Part shown: positions 47,601-53,600 of the stretch, piece after piece
Position numbering within the stretch: the first letter of the stretch is position 1
Layout: each line of letters starts with the position of its first letter
NCBI GenBank assembly: GCA_017165825.1
Contig: CM029383.1
Coordinates: 1,526,067-1,590,066, forward strand
DNA from: Hepsetus odoe
Lineage: Eukaryota > Chordata > Actinopteri > Characiformes > Hepsetidae
DNA length: 64,000 bases
Direction of reading: 5' to 3'
The notes under the pieces: model-generated
Databases searched by the model: none
Told to the model about the DNA's origin: nothing
Seen by the model: the letters and a program-made list of their open reading frames with translations, nothing else
Position numbers and translations under genes: made by a program

Positions 47601-50600
47601 TTATGGCTACTCTTTCAATAAACACTTACTTTGGCAACCTTAGGCTTCCACCTGTGAGTTTTAAGCCCCTTTTCATTCTGAGGAAGAAAAAACCCAGATT
47701 TAACGAAAACCAACTGTCTTTCTGCCATTGTGTGCACTGAATAGAGTAGATAAATAGTGAGGTATGCACATTAACTATTTTAAACCTTAATTCAATTAAG
47801 AGTGAATTACATTATACATATAAATGCTTTTTCATAACTATATTATTACAGCTATGAGGACCCCATTATAGGTATGGTTTGCTCCTGATCTTATAATAGA
47901 CATGTAATACCATTTCCAAATGATTAAATAATCTGCAAATTACAAATAAACTTTTAGCCTTTCTAAAGTTTTTATAATGTGCTGAGCATCCTGATCAGTT
48001 ATTGGTGGTGAATGTCACATTACTGAATGTAGATTTTTCTGGCCAAATAATGCAGGTCACGAACTTGTAATATATATCTATTCCAATTTGCAGCAATGAA
48101 AAGTCAGTATATGTCGATGAGGATGTCATATCCTCATCTTCATGATATCTTTGGATATCATCCTCATCTTCATATGTCGATGAAGATGAGGATGGCGGCG
48201 CGGTAACACGCAGCGGCCGCTCCGGGGTCCAAACTTTGGTGCTAAAGTCTGTAAAAAGTCTTTCATCCGACTACTTTTCACCATAAGACTTGCACATGAG
48301 CGTCACATCTGTGAATGCTCTTAAATTTAACCGCCAAACACTGCTGGAGCTCAGGAATCAGTCAGGATTCAGTCTTCCAGCGACTCTCCGAACAACGCTA
48401 CGGGAGCTCGGCGTGCTGAGAAGACCAGGCCTTCAGTCCACGAGATCGCCTGCTGAACCTGGCCGACTGAGAGGACATCGGAAGCGGTGTGAGAGGAAAC
48501 AGAAACGCGGCAAGCGTGCTGGGGTCCGGGCTCAGCTCAAGGCTAACGCTAGCCGACCGGCTATCCCGTCCGTCCTCCTCGCCAATGTCCGCTCCCTGGA
48601 TAATAAACTGGACTGTATACGACTCCAGCTGAACACCCAGCGTGAGTATAGAGACTGCTGTGTTTTGGTTTTTACGGAGACATGGCTCAGCGACAGCGTT
48701 CCGGACACCGCCATCCAGCTCGCCGGACTCTCCGCGTTTCGTGCGGACAGAAACTCCGCTCTGTCCGGAAAGACCCGCGGAGGGGGGCTGTGTGTTTACG
48801 TAAACACACAATGGTGTACAAACGCTGTGCTGGTCTCAGTACACTGCTCAACACTGCTGGAGGTGATAACAGTCAGGTGCAGACCGTTTTATTTGCCCAG
48901 GGAGTTCTCTACAGTGTTTATTTCGGCGGTATACATCCCACCCAGTGCTAGTGCTAACAGCGCTAATGCTAACAGCGCGCTGGCTGAACTTTATGGAATT
49001 ATCAGCGGACTCCAAAACTATCACCCAGACGGATTATTTATTGTTGCCGGAGATTTCAACCATGCAAATCTCAGTTCAGTTCTCCCTAAATTCCATCAAC
49101 ATGTGAACTTTGCGACGAGGGGGGAAAACACGCTGGACTGTGTTTACACAAACCTGGCCGGCGCGTACAGAGCGGAGCCCCGCCCCCACCTCGGACACTC
49201 AGACCACATCTCTGTGCTGCTGATCCCAGCGTACAGACCCATCGTCAGGCGCGTGAGACCCACCCTGAAGCAAGTAAAGACCTGGCCCACAGGAGCCATC
49301 TCTGCTCTTCAGGACTGCTTCGAACGCACCGACTGGGACATGTTTAGGGAGGCTGCAACCTACGGTGACTCCATCGACCTGGAGGAGTACACAGCTTCAG
49401 TGACTGGCTACATCAGCAAGTGCATTGAGGATGTTACTGTCTCCAAGTTCATCATAACACGACCCAACCAAAAGCCATGGATGACCGCGGAGCTGCGCAG
49501 ACTCCTGAGAACCCGGGACAAGGCCTTCAAGTCAGGGGACGAGGCCGCCCTAAGAAAAGCGAGGGCAAACCTGTCTCGGGCCATCAGAGCGGCGAAACGA
49601 GCTCACGCAGAGAGAATCCATGGCCACTTCAAGAACACTGGTGACACACGGCGCATGTGGCAGGGCATCCAGGCCCTCACCAACTACAGGACATCTCCAC
49701 CTGCCTGTGACGGTGACCCCTCCCTCCCAGATGCGCTGAACCACTTCTACGCACGGTTTGATGCAGCGAACGACACGAGAATGAGGAAGACCACCCCTCC
49801 TCCGAACGACCAGATTCTCCGTCTGACCACAGCCGAGGTGAGAAGATCTCTTCTCAGAGTCAACCCACGGAAAGCTGCCGGTCCAGACAATATTCAAGGT
49901 CGTGTGCTCAGAGGATGTGCAGAACAGCTGGCAGTTGTTCTCACTGACATCTTCAACACCTCTCTGAGCACCACTGTTGTTCCAAGGTGCTTCAAGACCA
50001 CCAGCATCATTCCAGTGCCTAAGAAACCATCCATCTCCTGCCTCAACGACTATCGTCCCGTCGCACTCACACCCATCATCATGAAGTGCTTCGAGAAGCT
50101 GGTCATGAGGCACATCAAGTCCCAGATCCCCTCCTCACTAGACCCCCTGCAGTTTGCGTATCGTCCCAACCGTTCAACGGACGATGCAATCTCCACCACC
50201 CTCCATCTGGCCCTTTCTCACCTTGACAGAAAGGACAGTTACGTCAGAATGCTGTTCATTGACTACAGTTCAGCATTCAACACCATCATCCCTCAGCACC
50301 TGAGTGAGAAGCTGAGGCTGCTGGGCCTGAACACCTCCCTCTGTAACTGGATCCTGGACTTCCTGACTGCGAGACCCCAGTCAGTCAGGATCAGTAGCAG
50401 CACCTCCAACACCATCACACTGAGCACAGGAGCCCCCCAGGGCTGTGTGCTCAGCCCACTGCTGTTCACACTGATGACCCACGACTGTGCAGCCAAGCAC
50501 AGCTCGAACCACATCATCAAATTTGCTGATGATACAACCGTGGTGGGTCTGATCAGCGGTGGAGACGAGGCAGCTTACAGAGAGGAGATACAAGAGCTGA

Positions 50601-53600
50601 CGGACTGGTGCAGAACCAACAACCTGTCTCTGAACGTCGACAAGACTAAAGAGATGGTTGTTGACTTCAGGAGATCACGTCGGGACCACACTCCACTTAT
50701 CATCAACACCTCACCTGTGGAGTTGGTCCAGAGCACCAAGTTTCTTGGTGTTCACATCACCGACAACCTCACGTGGTCCCTCAACACCAGCTCCATCACA
50801 AAGAAAGCCCAGCAGCGCCTCTACTTCCTGCGCAGACTGAGAAAAGCCCATCTCCCACCTTCCATCCTCACCATCTTCTACAGAGGAACCATCGAGAGCA
50901 TCCTGAGCGGCTGCATTACTGCCTGGTACGGGAATTGCAACGTCTTAGACCGCAAGTCCCTACAACGGGTAGTGAGAACAGCTGAGAAGATCATCGGGGT
51001 CTCTCTGCCCTCTGTACAGGACATTTTCACCGCTCGCTGCATCCGCAAAGCAACCAGCATTGTGGATGATCCCTCCCACCCTTCCCACACTCTCTTCTCC
51101 CTCCTGCCATCCGGGAAAAGGTTCCGCAGCATACGGGCCTCCACTTCCAGGATGGGAAATAGTTTCTTCCCCCTGGCCATCAGACTGTTGAACTCTGGAA
51201 CCACCAATATCATGGACTCTTAAAACCCACCAATAGCTTGAACTCTTAAACGCACCACTTCACCCACCACTTCCTCCGCTTTTCATTCTGTATTTATTGA
51301 TTTATCTCGTGTTGCACTCTGCACTTTAAATACAGTAACACCGCTCCACCACACTGCTACACCATAATGTGCCTGGGCTGCTTTGTTCCACAACACTGCA
51401 GCCTTCCACGGATGAATGTACTGTCTGTCGTGCCGTCTGTTGTTGTCTGTCTTGTCTGTCTTGTCCGCACTTGTTGCCCCGTGTTGTGTCTTATGTTGTC
51501 TTGTGTTTGTCTTGTGTCTTGTGTTGTGTCTTGTCTTGTGTGTAGCACCAAGGTCCTGGAGGAACGTTATTTCGTTTCACTGTGTACTGTGTATATGGCT
51601 GAAATGACAATAAAATCCTACTTGACTTGACTTGACTTGATATGTCAGGACTTTGGGTGTTTGTTTGTTTTTCACAGTAGAGGGCACTCTGTTCTGATGG
51701 AGCACACCTGAGCTCATATGACACAGGTGTGCTACATTGAGGCTGACTACTTAAGCCTCAATGAGTCAGAACAGAGCACGGCTCATTCGATACATTTCTG
51801 TTGTCGTTACGGGTGGTTTTGGTTCTGCTTTTGTGTATTCCAGTTTCGTGTCTGGATTTTGGTTTTGTTCTTGTTCATGGTCCGGTTTCGTGTCTGGATT
51901 CCTGTTTAAGTTTAATAAAAGTATTTCTAGAACCTCTGGCTCCACCATGACATCCTTCCCGCTCCCTGCCACCGTGACAGTATATCAAATAAAATTTTGT
52001 ATATATTGTGCAACCTTAATACCAAGTATAACAAACATATTTACTACTTCTGACTACTCTATTAAAATGAAGGCTAATAAGAAAAAAAAGTTCTGTGTTT
52101 GTATAATAACAAAAGTAATATAGGAGATTTGCTATTACCACTTCTCTATCCCTTCCATCTGTAGGGGTCAGCATAACCTCTAGGTCTAGAAAGCCAAGGT
52201 CTTGTGCAGGGTATTGGGAGTCCTGGAGAACCAGTCTGACATCAAGGGGCCTTTCCAAAAAAAGGGGAAAAAAAGTTAAGTATAGCACACTTTAGCATGC
52301 CATCAACATACTCAAATCCACGAAAAGGTAGAGTGAATAACACTGATCATCTTGTTACCATGGCACCTGTCAAAGGTTTGTATATAAAGTTCCCTCCAAA
52401 AGTACTGGAACCACAAGGTCAACTGATTAGTTTTTGCATTAAGCATTAAACATTTTTGGGTTTCAAAAATTAATGTAAGATGAGTGAATTTTAGGTTTTA
52501 TTTGCTGGTTAAATTTCATAGAATGTAGCATGTTTTGTATCTTACCAAATAATTTTTCATGTGAGCAAAAAAAGTGAAACAGAGGTTTTATTTTAAGTAA
52601 AATAAATGACATTTATTTGATTGGTAATGTCCCTTGCTTGCAAAGGGCATCAAATCTGCAACCCTCTGACTGCATGTCATTCATGTGGATGCTGCTTTTT
52701 TCATACTGCAGTGGTGGCCAAGTAGTTAGGGAATAGCTCCTATGATCAGAAGGTCTTGGGTGTGAATCCCAAAGAAATACGCTACCCTGAGGTACATTTG
52801 AGCAATCTATCACTATCTCTATCACTGCTCCCTGGGCACTGGATATGGCTCCCCACTGCTGCACAGTGTGTATGGGTTAAATGCAGAGAATGCATTTCAT
52901 TGTGGTTCAGTGTGAGCTAAGCTGTTCTTCACACTGACAAAATAGTCACTTTTACTACCTTAACATTGTTGCAGAACAAGTGCACTTCTTCATTGCAATT
53001 GTGTTCCCTAATGACAGTGGCCTTTTTCAGCTGCATAATGTGTTCTGCTCAACTGCAAAATTTGATTAGCAGTGGTTTGAGCAACAAGGCTTTCAAATTC
53101 CCAAGATTTTAATCTAATGGAGCATTTATGGGAACTGTTGGAGAAACTAGTATGAACCATAGGGGTCTCACCTAGTAACTTACTGGACTTAAAATCTGCT
53201 GCTTATGTCATGGTGCCAAATACCACTTTTGCAGTCCATGCCTTCTGACATTCTGAGCTTTTCTGACAGCGTAAGTCTGACCTACACAACATTAGGTATT
53301 GTTTTAAACATTGGTTTAAAGTAAAGGCAGTTTTGTGTAAATTCCTGTTCTTAGAATTTAGCACCTTTCCATTGGCTTCATTATAAGTGAAAGTGACCAT
53401 TCTTTTCATTGTGAGCACACCTCTGCATTTAACCCACACACATGCAGCTATTGAAAGCGCCTGGGGAGCAGTGATGGGGACGGTACCTTGCTCAAGGGTT
53501 CCTCAGGGCAACCTACTGGTCTGGGATTCAAACCCACGATCTTCTGATTTTGGGGACAAATCCCTAACCACTAGGTTACCGCTGCCCTGCTGTGTGCTTC

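Noticed and set aside
48398..48811. 137-codon minus-strand frame
   Set aside because: Antisense shadow of the intact L2 ORF; likewise 49550-50113, 50293-50593 and 50878-51213.
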